From positions 62,001 through 126,000 of the forward strand of contig CAZEDW010000004.1 in assembly GCA_964510955.1 (NCBI GenBank): a stretch of 64,000 nucleotides of DNA, given 5' to 3'. This stretch comes from JAFLCM01 sp964510955 (GTDB lineage Bacteria > Planctomycetota > Phycisphaerae > Phycisphaerales > UBA1924). A program made the translations under genes and the position numbers. The notes under the pieces are model-generated. The model searched no databases. It was not told the origin of the DNA and saw only the letters and a program-made list of their open reading frames with translations. Shown here one piece after another: positions 43,589-51,910 of the stretch (position 1 is its first letter; each line of letters begins with the position of its first letter).

Positions 43589-43730
43589 TTCACCGCGGAG
43601 ACGCGGAGGACGCTGAGAGGGATGTTGTGTGGAAGCTGGCTGTCGGACTCGGTTGGTATCAGGGAAGCACTTGAGAAGATTCAAGACCCAATCATGATCC
43701 CCTCCGCGAACTCCGCGCCTCCGCGGTGAT
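43589..43730. mobile_element. Small inverted-repeat (MITE-like) element without a gene
   Basis: Left end 43589-43624 (TTCACCGCGGAGACGCGG...) and right end 43695-43730 are inverted copies (29 of 34 core positions identical) enclosing ~70 nt with no ORF. The left end is 9 nt from the formyltransferase ATG. The right end codes the last residues of the glycosyltransferase and is followed by its stop. Mobility is inferred from structure only. Confidence 0.5.
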
Positions 43731-44969
43731 TCCTTCTTCAACGATGGAGCAGAACCGCCCGCACAGCGCCGACTTGCTCATCTCTTGGTCGATGTACGCC
43801 TTTGCCTTCCGCCCCATGTCGGCGAGCTTGTCCTTTGGCATGGCGGCGATCTCGCGGAGGGTTTTCACGGCGCCGTCGATGTCGCCGTGCTTGATGTGCC
43901 AGCCCACGCCGTGGTCCTTGATGATGTCGCTGGCGTGGCAGGGGTCGGGGGCGACCAGCAGGATCGGCCTGCCGACGGCCATGGCGCCGTAGATCTTGCA
44001 GGGGTGCACCACGCCCACCACGTCGTTGCCCACCGTCACAAGGTGCACGTCCGCCGCGCTGAGCGAGTAGGCGAGGTCTTTGAACGGCTGGTACGGCATC
44101 GAGCGGATGTTCGCGGGCTTCTGCTCGGCGATGGTCTGGTCGACTTCCTTCTTGCCCACCCCGCCGCCGATGAACATGAAGAGCGTGTCCTTGTCGCGGG
44201 GGTCGGACTGCATGGCGAGCCCGGCCTTCAGGACGGTGGTGACGGGGGTCGAGTAGCCGTGGTTGCCGGAGTACATGAAGACGAAGTGGCCGTTGAGGCC
44301 GTGCTTCTCGCGGAACCAGTTCTTCTCGTGCGGGATGTCGTCGAGGGCCTCTTCGTGCGGCCAGGGCGGCATGATGGTGACCTTCGCCTTGACGCGCTCC
44401 GCCTCCGCAGGCGATAGCTTCCTGTAGAGCCTGTCGGCCATGAACCTGTCCAGCGGAACCACCTGGGCTGAGCGGCGCAGCACGAACCGCTGCAGGGCGT
44501 TGAGCATCTTGGCGGCGAAAGAATCCGCCCTCATCTTCCCCAGCTCGATCATCTGGTCGGGGTTCAGGTCCATCACCCAGTAGGTGATGGGCACCCCCCG
44601 CAGCGAGTGGGCCAGCCCGGCCGCGAAGCCGCACATGGGGGGCGAGGTGCTGACCAGGATCTTCTTCAGCCCGCCGGTGGTCAGCCCCGCCCAGATGCAG
44701 TGCATCATGAAGATGAGCATGGCGGTGGCGCGGATGGGGATGGACTTCTTGCCGAAGCTGGACCAACGGACGCGGTGGACGTCGACGCCGTCGCGCTTCT
44801 CGTAGCGGTCGTACTTGATGGTGGGGTCGTCGTAGCCGCGGTCGGCGGTGATGACCTTGACGCGGTGCCCGCGCTTGACCAGCTCGGCGGCCACGTCGTG
44901 CATGTGCTGGCCGACGCTGGCGGGGTCGGGGGGGTAGACCTGGGAGAGGATGAGGATGGTGTCGGACAT
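43692..44969 (-). CDS. Glycosyltransferase family 4 protein
   Basis: 425 aa. N-terminus ILILSQVYPPDPASVGQHMH, then LVKRGHRVKVITADRGY, a WbuB-like pattern. SFAAKMLNALQRFVLRRSAQ and VVPLDRFMADRLYRKL come in the middle, followed by FVFMYSGNHGYSTPVTTVLK, then AADVHLVTVGNDVVGVVHPC and KIYGAMAVGRPILLV in the donor-binding half. It probably adds a hexose during lipid-linked oligosaccharide assembly at the cytoplasmic membrane face. The final residues (EEGITAEARSSRRGS) are coded by an inverted-repeat copy, so the native C-terminus was probably different. Confidence 0.9.
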   Translation of the reverse strand: MSDTILILSQVYPPDPASVGQHMHDVAAELVKRGHRVKVITADRGYDDPTIKYDRYEKRDGVDVHRVRWSSFGKKSIPIRATAMLIFMMHCIWAGLTTGGLKKILVSTSPPMCGFAAGLAHSLRGVPITYWVMDLNPDQMIELGKMRADSFAAKMLNALQRFVLRRSAQVVPLDRFMADRLYRKLSPAEAERVKAKVTIMPPWPHEEALDDIPHEKNWFREKHGLNGHFVFMYSGNHGYSTPVTTVLKAGLAMQSDPRDKDTLFMFIGGGVGKKEVDQTIAEQKPANIRSMPYQPFKDLAYSLSAADVHLVTVGNDVVGVVHPCKIYGAMAVGRPILLVAPDPCHASDIIKDHGVGWHIKHGDIDGAVKTLREIAAMPKDKLADMGRKAKAYIDQEMSKSALCGRFCSIVEEGITAEARSSRRGS

Positions 44970-45009
44970 CTCTATTAACCGCGGCTCCGCGGTGCATCAG
45001 CCCGCGGTG

Positions 45010-45046
45010 AAAAAAACTGAGCCGATGCTCTCTGGAACATCGGCTC
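45010..45046 (-). terminator. Rho-independent terminator of the epimerase gene
   Basis: On the minus strand a perfect 9-bp stem (GAGCCGATG / CATCGGCTC; arms 45038-45046 and 45019-45027) is followed by AGTTTTTTTC, with the T-run opposite 45010-45016. It lies 39 nt after the epimerase stop and separates that gene from the downstream glycosyltransferase. Confidence 0.85.
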
Positions 45047-45084
45047 GTTGGGTTTGTTCGATTGCTTCCTGACGACTGTCAGGC

Positions 45085-46077
45085 TCAGACCGGCGACGCA
45101 GCCCCGGCCTTGATCTCGTCGTAGATCCAGGCGTAGGTCTTGGCCATGCCGTCCTTGAGGCGGATGGACGGGGCCCAGCCGAAGACCTCCTTGATACGGG
45201 TGTTGTCGCTGTTTCGGCCGTTCACGCCCTTGGGGGCGTCGAGCTTGTAGCGGCGGTTGAGCTTGACTCCGGCGATCTCCTCGGCGATCGAGACCAGGCC
45301 GTTGATGGTCACCAGCTCGTCGGAGCCGAGGTTCAGCGGCTCCTTGAGGGTGTCGGAGTCGGTGAACATGCAGATGCCCTTGACGCAGTCGTCGATGTAC
45401 ATGAACGAGCGGGTCTGGTTCCCGTCGCCCCAGATCTCGATGTCGAGCTTGCCCGAGAGCTTGGCGTTGATGACCTTGCGGCAGATGGCGGCGGGGGCCT
45501 TCTCGCGACCGCCGTCCCAGGTGCCGAAGGGGCCGTAGACGTTGTGGAAGCGAGCGACGCGGGTCTGGAGGCCCCAGTCTTCACGGAAGTGGCGGCACAT
45601 GCGCTCGGAGAAGAGCTTCTCCCAGCCGTAGCCGTCCTCGGGCAGCGCGGGGTAGGCGTCCTCTTCCTTCAGGGCCACGACGTTGGGGTTCTTCTGCTTC
45701 TCGGCGTTGTAGACGCAGGCCGAGGAGGAGTAGAAGAAGCGCTTGACCTTGGCCTCCTTGGCGGCCAGCAGCATGTGCGTGTTGGTGAGCACGCTGAGCA
45801 TGCACAGGGCCTTGTTGTTCTCGATGAAGCCCATGCCGCCCATGTCGGCGGCGAGCTGGTAGACGCGGTCGGCGCCCTGGCACGCCTTCTTGCAGTTGTT
45901 GAGGTCCTTGAGGTCGAGCTGGAAGTTCTCGGCGTCGCGGTGGACCTGGTACCACTCGTCCATGGGCTTGATGTCCGCGACGCGGACGCGGTAGCCCTGG
46001 GAGAGCAGGTGCTTGGCAAGGTGGCCGCCGATGAAGCCGCCGCCGCCGCCGACAACGCAGAGTTCGTTTTTCGCCAT
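45085..46077 (-). CDS. NAD-dependent epimerase, GDP-mannose 3,5-epimerase-like
   Basis: 330 aa. SDR nucleotide-binding start (CVVGGGGGFIGGHLAKHLL), QLAADMGGMGFIENNKALCM, FFYSSSACVYNAEKQ and the catalytic Tyr-Lys in DGYGWEKLFSE. FHNVYGPFGTWDGGREKAPA, IWGDGNQTRSFMYIDDCVKG, LNLGSDELVTING and GRNSDNTRIKEVFGWAPSI match the plant GDP-mannose 3,5-epimerase pattern closely. It would make GDP-L-galactose or GDP-L-gulose for polysaccharide. A strong terminator follows, and a divergent flippase gene lies upstream. Substrate is inferred from motif similarity. Confidence 0.88.
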   Translation of the reverse strand: MAKNELCVVGGGGGFIGGHLAKHLLSQGYRVRVADIKPMDEWYQVHRDAENFQLDLKDLNNCKKACQGADRVYQLAADMGGMGFIENNKALCMLSVLTNTHMLLAAKEAKVKRFFYSSSACVYNAEKQKNPNVVALKEEDAYPALPEDGYGWEKLFSERMCRHFREDWGLQTRVARFHNVYGPFGTWDGGREKAPAAICRKVINAKLSGKLDIEIWGDGNQTRSFMYIDDCVKGICMFTDSDTLKEPLNLGSDELVTINGLVSIAEEIAGVKLNRRYKLDAPKGVNGRNSDNTRIKEVFGWAPSIRLKDGMAKTYAWIYDEIKAGAASPV

Positions 46078-46546
46078 GGGTCTTGAATCCTCTCTCGCCT
46101 CGTTTGAGGCTCGGCGTGGCCCGGGTCGAGACCCTGTCTCGGGTCCGGGGTGTGGCCTTGGGTTCCAGGGAGATTTGTCGGATCAATCCGGCCCGCGCTG
46201 TTGGCGGGCGCCGGGAACGGTGTTGGTTGATATCCGCCGGTGCCGACGGCGCGGGCGGGGAACTGATGCGGACCTTGACTGCTCGGGCTTGCCCGTCCCG
46301 AGTCAGCGTGGGGGGGGAAAGAATAGCACCTCGTCCCGTTCCGACCAACGTCCGGCACGGGCCGGTGATACGAGGCAGGCGACGCCAAAGTTCGTCAGGA
46401 CCGGGAATGCTCGCCCCGGCACTGTGCGTTGTCCGAATAAACAGGATCGGCGCCCCGGGGAACCCCGGCAGCGAAGCATTGGCAGGACGGGCCCGGGCGT
46501 TTGATCGGATGATCCGTTGGGTCGCTTCGGGCGGTCTACCGGTATT
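46078..46546. other. Non-coding divergent promoter region, epimerase / flippase
   Basis: 469 nt with no credible ORF; the frames across it lack codon bias and start signals. It contains a short inverted repeat next to the epimerase (CGCCTCG.TTTG.CGAGGC-like, 46097-46113), an AGGA 10 nt before the epimerase ATG, and CCGAATAAACAGG at 46434-46446, the most AT-rich piece and a possible flippase promoter. Nothing else was recognised. Confidence 0.5.
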
Positions 46547-48220
46547 GTGCACGGAGCCCCAGAGACCCTCCCGTTGACGCAGAACCCCCGTTCTGACAAC
46601 TCCCAGACCGAAGGCTCCCCGCCCGGGGGCCCAGCGCCAAAGCGCGAGTCGCTCGCCGGCGCCGTCGGCGCGGGCATGACGTGGGTCATGCTCGCGACCT
46701 TTGTCAGCAAGATCGGGGCGTTCCTCCCGTTCATCTATGTCCCCAAGTTCATGCAGCCCAACGAGTACGGGCTGGCCATGCTGGCGGCGTCGGTTGCGGC
46801 GATGATCACCTGGGTCCGCGACGGGGGCGTCCGCGACCTCTTGATTCAGCGGGGCGACGACGAGTACCGCCGCATCGGTGGCGCCGCCTTCTGGTTGGCA
46901 ACGGCGTTCAACCTGCTCGGCTTCCTGCTGCTCTGCGGCGTCGCCGCCGCGATTCCCCTGGCGGCGCAGGGCAACGCGGGTGTGCTGTCCACGATCATCC
47001 AGTATTTCGGAGGCGGGGAGGGCGGCACGCCCGAGCAGTGGACCAATCCCGCGCTGCCCAGGCTGCTTGTCGTGTGGGGCATCTGGCTCCCGGTGCAGAC
47101 CCTTTCGTCGCTGCTCATCGCCCGGCTGCAGATGCTGCTTCGGTTCGGGCACACCAGCACAATCTCGACCGCCTCCAGCCTGCTCCGCAGCGTCCTCACC
47201 GTGTACCTGGCGTGGATGGGCTACGGCCCCATCTCGATGGTCCTGCCGATGCTGACCTCCGCGGTGCTGGAGGGCGTGTGGGCGTTCGTGCTGCTCCGCG
47301 ACCGCATCTGGCACGGGGGTCCGCAGTTCGGCAAGTGGCTTGGAATCCTGGATTCCACCAAGTGGCTGATGTTCGGCGTGCTCGCCACCAACGCCTTTGA
47401 CTGGGCCGGCGTGCTCGCGAGCGGTTTCAAGGTTGAGTCCGAGGTCCTCGGGCGGTACACCTTCGCCCGGAACATCCCGATGCAGATCTACATCATCCTG
47501 AGCTTCAACCTCAGGTTGGTGCTTTTCCCGGCGATGTCGAAGCTGAAGGATAATCCGGCCCGGCTGCGCGATGCCACGCTGCGGGCCATGCGGGTGCAGA
47601 TGCTGCTGGCGGCACCCATGTGCGTCGGACTGGGGCTGGTGTGCGAACCGCTGATCCAGGCGATCTGGCCGGGGAAGCCAGAGTGGAACCAGTCCGCCGT
47701 CGCCGCGACAATTCTCTCAGTGTTCTTCGCATTCCGTACGACGTTCGGCCTCACCACGAGCGTGCTCATCGCCGCGGGCAAGTTCCGGGCCTGGGCGCTG
47801 CTCACGCTCCTGGAGGGCATCGGTCTGGGGGCGGCGGCGTGGTACGGAGCATCGCTGCACGAGCTCGCTCGCTGGATCGCCGGGACGGTCGGACTCTACC
47901 TGATGATCAGCCGTCTGCTGATGATCTCGTACACGGCGCGCGTCGTGGGTCTGCCGGCGCGCCAGGCGATCCTCGCGGTGCTCCCCCCGTGGCTGTGGTC
48001 CGTTGTGGTCGCCACCGGGACCACGGTGCTCGCCAAGTGGGCCACAGACCGTCTGCCGCCCTTGGGCGATCTGGCGGCCCTCACCGGGCTCTTCGCGGTG
48101 CTGTTCCTCTACGGCACCCGCCTGCTCATGCCCTTCCGACTCAATGAGTTCGTCCAGGTGCTGCCGGGCCGGCTGCGCTCGTCCGCGCGGGTGGTGCTCC
48201 GATTGCCTGAGCTGGCATAA
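46547..48220 (+). CDS. Polysaccharide flippase (MATE/Wzx-like)
   Basis: About 557 aa from GTG 46547; TTG 46517 and TTG 46574 are alternatives and none has a clear Shine-Dalgarno. Twelve or more hydrophobic helices. The start AGMTWVMLATFVSKIGAFLP and VPKFMQPNEYGLAMLAASVA, then GGVRDLLIQRGDDEYRRIGG, are typical of oligosaccharide flippases of the PST family, which move undecaprenyl-linked repeat units across the inner membrane. Divergent from the epimerase, it probably exports the product of the 41-46 kb genes. No polymerase (Wzy) was identified. Confidence 0.85.
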   Translation: MHGAPETLPLTQNPRSDNSQTEGSPPGGPAPKRESLAGAVGAGMTWVMLATFVSKIGAFLPFIYVPKFMQPNEYGLAMLAASVAAMITWVRDGGVRDLLIQRGDDEYRRIGGAAFWLATAFNLLGFLLLCGVAAAIPLAAQGNAGVLSTIIQYFGGGEGGTPEQWTNPALPRLLVVWGIWLPVQTLSSLLIARLQMLLRFGHTSTISTASSLLRSVLTVYLAWMGYGPISMVLPMLTSAVLEGVWAFVLLRDRIWHGGPQFGKWLGILDSTKWLMFGVLATNAFDWAGVLASGFKVESEVLGRYTFARNIPMQIYIILSFNLRLVLFPAMSKLKDNPARLRDATLRAMRVQMLLAAPMCVGLGLVCEPLIQAIWPGKPEWNQSAVAATILSVFFAFRTTFGLTTSVLIAAGKFRAWALLTLLEGIGLGAAAWYGASLHELARWIAGTVGLYLMISRLLMISYTARVVGLPARQAILAVLPPWLWSVVVATGTTVLAKWATDRLPPLGDLAALTGLFAVLFLYGTRLLMPFRLNEFVQVLPGRLRSSARVVLRLPELA

Positions 48221-48388
48221 AGCCCCCTGGTGCCGTGCCCGGGATGCACTCCCGGCAGGTTCTCGGAGCACGCTTGAAATATCCGGTTGCTCCATGCGTT
48301 TCACCCCCGGAGGCCGCCGCGTCCGGCGGTCTCGTACGCCGGTCGCGTCATCGCGGCCGTCGCTGGGAGACTGAAAGGGAGCATCGAC

Positions 48389-51076
48389 ATGGTGTGGTCA
48401 AAGAAGTGTTGGATGGGCCCGGCAATTCTGGCCCTCGTGGCCGGCGCGGCGCCGGCCCAGAACGGCTTTTGGAACTTCGAGTCGTCGCAGGTCCACCCCT
48501 TGGCGCTCACGCCCTCGGGTTCGACGCTTCTGGCGGTGAACACCGCGGACGATCGGCTGGAGACTTTCGACGTGTCCTCCGGGACGCCGGTGTGGACCGG
48601 GTCGATTTCCGTCGGCATGGACCCGGTGAGCGTCCGTGCCCGCACCGATTCGGAGGTGTGGGTGGTGAACCGGGTCTCGGACTCGGTCAGCATCGTTGAC
48701 CTGGCCACGCGCAAGGTGACGCGCACCATCGGCACCGGCGACGAGCCCCTCGATGTAGCGTTCGCGTCGGGCAGGGCGTTCGTCACCGTCGCGGCCCTCA
48801 ATCAGGTGCGCGTGTGGGACCTCGCGAATCTCGGGAACGCACCTTCGGTCATCGCGATCCAGGGAGAAGACCCCCGCGCCCTGGCCGTCAGCCCCGACGG
48901 CTCGACGGTGTACGCGGGCATCTTCCACTCCGGCAACAAGACCACGGCGGTGCCGGTGAACGTGGTCTCCCAGGCCAACTCTCCGTACGCGGGCCAGAAC
49001 CCGCCGCCGAACTTGGGCAACACCTTCAGCCCGGCACTGACCCCCGGGAACCCGGCCCCGCCGCGCGTCGCCCAGATCGTGCGTCAGAACGCCGCCGGCC
49101 AATGGCTGGACGATAACAACCGGAACTGGACGGCGTTTGTGAACTGGGGCCTGAACGACCAGGACGTGGCGATCATCAACGCCGCCTCGCTGGGCGTCAG
49201 CTACGCCAAAGGGATGATGACCACCGTCTTTGCGCTGGACGTGAGGCCCGACGGCACCGTCACCGCGGTCGGCACCGAGTCGCTGAACCAGGTCCGTTTC
49301 GAACCCAACGTTCAGTCGGTGTTCATCCGCTCGCAGTTCGCCAGTTTCAGCCCCAGTGCGCCGTCGACCGTCAGCAGCCTGGACCTGAACCCCCAGATCA
49401 ACTACGCCGTCCGCACCGTGCCCGAGGCGCAGCGCGTGGACGCCCTGGGCGACCCCCGCGCCATCGCGTGGCTGCCATCGGGCGCCAAGGGCTACGTGGC
49501 CGGCATGGGCTCCAACAACATCGCCGTCATCTCCGCCTCGGGCGGGCGCCTCGCACGGATCGATGTCGGGCAGGGGCCGACGGGTCTGGCCGTTTCCCCG
49601 ACCGGGGCCCGCGTGTTCGCGCTGAACCGCTTCGCCGGGTCGGTCTCGACCATCGACACCGCCACCGACACCGAGCTGTCGCGCGTCAGTTTCTTCGATC
49701 CCACGCCCGCGGCCATCAGGAGCGGGCGCCCGATGCTCTACGACACCAAGCTCACCAGCGGCCTGGGCCAGGCCTCGTGCGGATCGTGCCACATCGACGG
49801 GCGCAACGATGGTCTGGCGTGGGACCTCGGCAACCCCGCCGGCACCGTGAAGACCATCGACCAGGCCTGCCGCCAGGGCCCCAACGGCTGCCGCGACTGG
49901 CACCCCATGAAGGGCCCCATGATCACGCAGACGCTGATCGGGACCACCAACGGCACGCCGCTGCACTGGCGCGGCGACCGCGAGAACATCGCGGCCTTCG
50001 CCCCGGCGTTCACAGGTCTGCAAGGGCTGGCCGCGGAGCCCTCCGCGGCGGACATGCAGAACTTCACCAACTTCCTCGCCACCATCCGCTTCAGCCCCAA
50101 CCCCAACCGCAACCTCGACGGCACGCTTTCGGCCAGCCTCCCCTCATCCGGCGGCGGCACCGGCAACGCAATCACCGGGCTGAACGTGTTCAACACGTTT
50201 GGCAGCGTCGGGCCGCCCGGCCCCGGCGCCCTCACCTGCCGCGCCTGCCACACCGACCGCCTCGGCTCCAGCCTCGCCCTTGACGACCCGCAGCTCCCGG
50301 CCAACACCCAAGCCCTGAAGATCTCACCGCTCAATGACGTCTACGAACGCGCCGGGATGTTCTTCAACAGCCTCGTGAACAACCGCGGCTTCGGATTCAA
50401 CCACGACGCCCGCAGCGATTCGCTCTTCAACCTGCTCGGCCCCGGCTTCAACTTCCCCAACAACGCCACCGGCATCCAGCAGCGCAAGGACGTCGAGGCG
50501 TTCATGCTCAGCTTCTCCACCGACACCCACCCGGCGGTGGGCCAGCAGGAAACCCTGGACGGCACCAATAACGCCACGCCATCCGTTGCCGCCCGCCTGA
50601 CCACCTTCCAGAACCAGGCCAACGTCCCCAACGTCGGCATGATCGCCAAGCGCGTCATCGGCGGCGTCGAGCGCGGCTGGCAGTACCTCCCCGGCGGCAA
50701 CGCCCAGAGCGACACCGCCGGTAACGTGGTCAGTTGGAGCGCCCTGCTCGCCAGCGCCACCGTCAACTCACCGGTCACCGTGACGGTGGTCGCCCTCGGC
50801 ACCGAACGTCGCATGGGCATCGACCGCGACACCGACGGCGCCCTTGACGGCGACGAGCTCGCCCTGGGCTACAACCCCGCCGACGCCGCCAGCGTCCCGC
50901 CCCCGTGCCCGGCCGACCTCAACGGCGACAACACCACCAACACCCTCGACCTGACCCTCCTGCTCTCGCACTTCGGCCAGAGTGTCGCCGCCCACACCAA
51001 CGGCGATATCAACGGCGACGGCGTCGTGAACATCAACGACCTGACGCTGCTGCTTGGGCGTTTCGGCGGGTGCTGA
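48389..51076 (+). CDS. Secreted beta-propeller, di-haem, dockerin-tailed protein
   Basis: 895 aa. GGGAG at 48377-48381 supports ATG 48389. Signal peptide (GPAILALVAGAAPAQ), then YVTN-type propeller blades (MDPVSVRARTDSEVWVVNRV, GDEPLDVAFASGRAFVTVA, AIAWLPSGAKGYVAGMGSNN, PTGLAVSPTGARVFALNRFA). Two haem c motifs follow, C464-GSC-H468 and C617-RAC-H621, with surrounding sequence like the di-haem peroxidase/MauG class. The C-terminus has two Ca-binding dockerin-like loops (DLNGDNTTNTLDL, DINGDGVVNINDL) and ends FGGC. Probably a cell-surface redox protein; substrate unknown. A strong terminator follows. Confidence 0.85.
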   Translation: MVWSKKCWMGPAILALVAGAAPAQNGFWNFESSQVHPLALTPSGSTLLAVNTADDRLETFDVSSGTPVWTGSISVGMDPVSVRARTDSEVWVVNRVSDSVSIVDLATRKVTRTIGTGDEPLDVAFASGRAFVTVAALNQVRVWDLANLGNAPSVIAIQGEDPRALAVSPDGSTVYAGIFHSGNKTTAVPVNVVSQANSPYAGQNPPPNLGNTFSPALTPGNPAPPRVAQIVRQNAAGQWLDDNNRNWTAFVNWGLNDQDVAIINAASLGVSYAKGMMTTVFALDVRPDGTVTAVGTESLNQVRFEPNVQSVFIRSQFASFSPSAPSTVSSLDLNPQINYAVRTVPEAQRVDALGDPRAIAWLPSGAKGYVAGMGSNNIAVISASGGRLARIDVGQGPTGLAVSPTGARVFALNRFAGSVSTIDTATDTELSRVSFFDPTPAAIRSGRPMLYDTKLTSGLGQASCGSCHIDGRNDGLAWDLGNPAGTVKTIDQACRQGPNGCRDWHPMKGPMITQTLIGTTNGTPLHWRGDRENIAAFAPAFTGLQGLAAEPSAADMQNFTNFLATIRFSPNPNRNLDGTLSASLPSSGGGTGNAITGLNVFNTFGSVGPPGPGALTCRACHTDRLGSSLALDDPQLPANTQALKISPLNDVYERAGMFFNSLVNNRGFGFNHDARSDSLFNLLGPGFNFPNNATGIQQRKDVEAFMLSFSTDTHPAVGQQETLDGTNNATPSVAARLTTFQNQANVPNVGMIAKRVIGGVERGWQYLPGGNAQSDTAGNVVSWSALLASATVNSPVTVTVVALGTERRMGIDRDTDGALDGDELALGYNPADAASVPPPCPADLNGDNTTNTLDLTLLLSHFGQSVAAHTNGDINGDGVVNINDLTLLLGRFGGC

Positions 51077-51120
51077 GCCGATCGCGTCCCCCCAAAGCGC
51101 GAAATCCCGAACTGTTCTAC

Positions 51121-51166
51121 CCCGCGTCCCGCGCCGGCTCTTCGGCCGGGACGCGGGTTTTCGTTT
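51121..51166 (+). terminator. Rho-independent terminator after the propeller gene
   Basis: Perfect 10-bp stem CCCGCGTCCC (51121-51130) / GGGACGCGGG (51148-51157) with a GC-rich loop that itself pairs (GCCGG..CCGG), followed by TTTTCGTTT. Confidence 0.88.
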
Positions 51167-51187
51167 CTCACGCCCATAGCATCCGGC

Positions 51188-51733
51188 ATGTCGAATGACG
51201 CGCATCGATGGAGCATCTCGTCACGCTCGGTGGTCTTCAAAGCCCGCAAGTGGGAAGTCGAACGAAGCCTTCGGCGCCGCGACGGCGATGATCGTGAGCA
51301 CGAGTTCTTCACGCTCCGTATCCCCGACTTTGTTCACGTGATCCCCGTCACGCCGACAGGCGAGCTTGTCATGGTCCGTCAGTTCCGTCATGGGCTGGAG
51401 GCCCCGACGCTGGAGTTTCCGGGCGGCCTGCTCGACCCCGGCGAGGCGCCCGAATCGGCCGCCCGCCGGGAGATGTGCGAAGAAACCGGTTACGACGCGC
51501 CCATGCTGGCCGCGCTCCCGGTGCTCCATCAGGCGCCGGCGCTGATGAACAACCGGGCCTGTTTCTTCGTGGCCCAGGGGGCCACCCGCGCCAGCGTGCA
51601 GGCCCTGGAAATCACGGAAGACATCCGCGTGGTCCTGGTGCCGCGTGCCCGAGCGACGGAGTTGATCCGCCGGGGCGAGATCACCAGCGGCATCCAGGTT
51701 GCCGCCCTGTTGCTCTACCTCGCGGGGGCATGA
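51188..51733 (+). CDS. NUDIX hydrolase (ADP-ribose pyrophosphatase type)
   Basis: 181 aa. The NUDIX box is complete at residues 80-102 (G-LLDPG-E-APESAAR-RE-M-C-EE-T-G-Y). PDFVHVIPVTPTGELVMVRQ, FRHGLEAPTLEFPGG and a trailing LHQAPALMNNRACFFVA resemble ADP-ribose or nucleoside-diphosphate-sugar pyrophosphatases. It hydrolyses a nucleoside diphosphate linked to another group, with Mg2+, in the cytoplasm. The start ATG lies 21 nt after the terminator of the previous gene, so it must have a separate start point nearby. Confidence 0.93.
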   Translation: MSNDAHRWSISSRSVVFKARKWEVERSLRRRDGDDREHEFFTLRIPDFVHVIPVTPTGELVMVRQFRHGLEAPTLEFPGGLLDPGEAPESAARREMCEETGYDAPMLAALPVLHQAPALMNNRACFFVAQGATRASVQALEITEDIRVVLVPRARATELIRRGEITSGIQVAALLLYLAGA

Positions 51734-51864
51734 ATCGCCAGGTCCGGCGGGGGGGGGGGACCGGGAGGGCCGCCGCGAACTCGCCTCGAGAAGCCTCTCG
51801 GGCACCCCCGCTTCGCCGCGGCGTTTCCGAACCTGGGAGCGCCAACGGCCGATACAAGCTGGGC

Positions 51865-51870
51865 TATCCT
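51865..51870 (+). promoter_or_regulatory. Candidate -10 element (TATCCT) for the DUF4097-like lipoprotein
   Basis: TATCCT lies 40 nt before ATG 51911 in the 177-nt spacer after the NUDIX gene. It belongs to the same TAnnCT pattern as several other genes. Confidence 0.35.
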
Positions 51871-51910
51871 GAAGGCCCCCGGCTCCTTTGCCCCGTCGAA
51901 AGACCCTTCC

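Noticed and set aside
45010..45046. Hairpin taken as an end of the 43.6 kb repeat element because CGCGG words lie beside it.
   Set aside because: The perfect stem plus T7 on the minus strand directly after the epimerase stop is fully explained as a rho-independent terminator.
46303..46734. Minus-strand ORF in the epimerase-flippase spacer, overlapping the flippase start.
   Set aside because: No family features, Arg/Pro/Gly-rich composition, and it conflicts with the flippase N-terminus.
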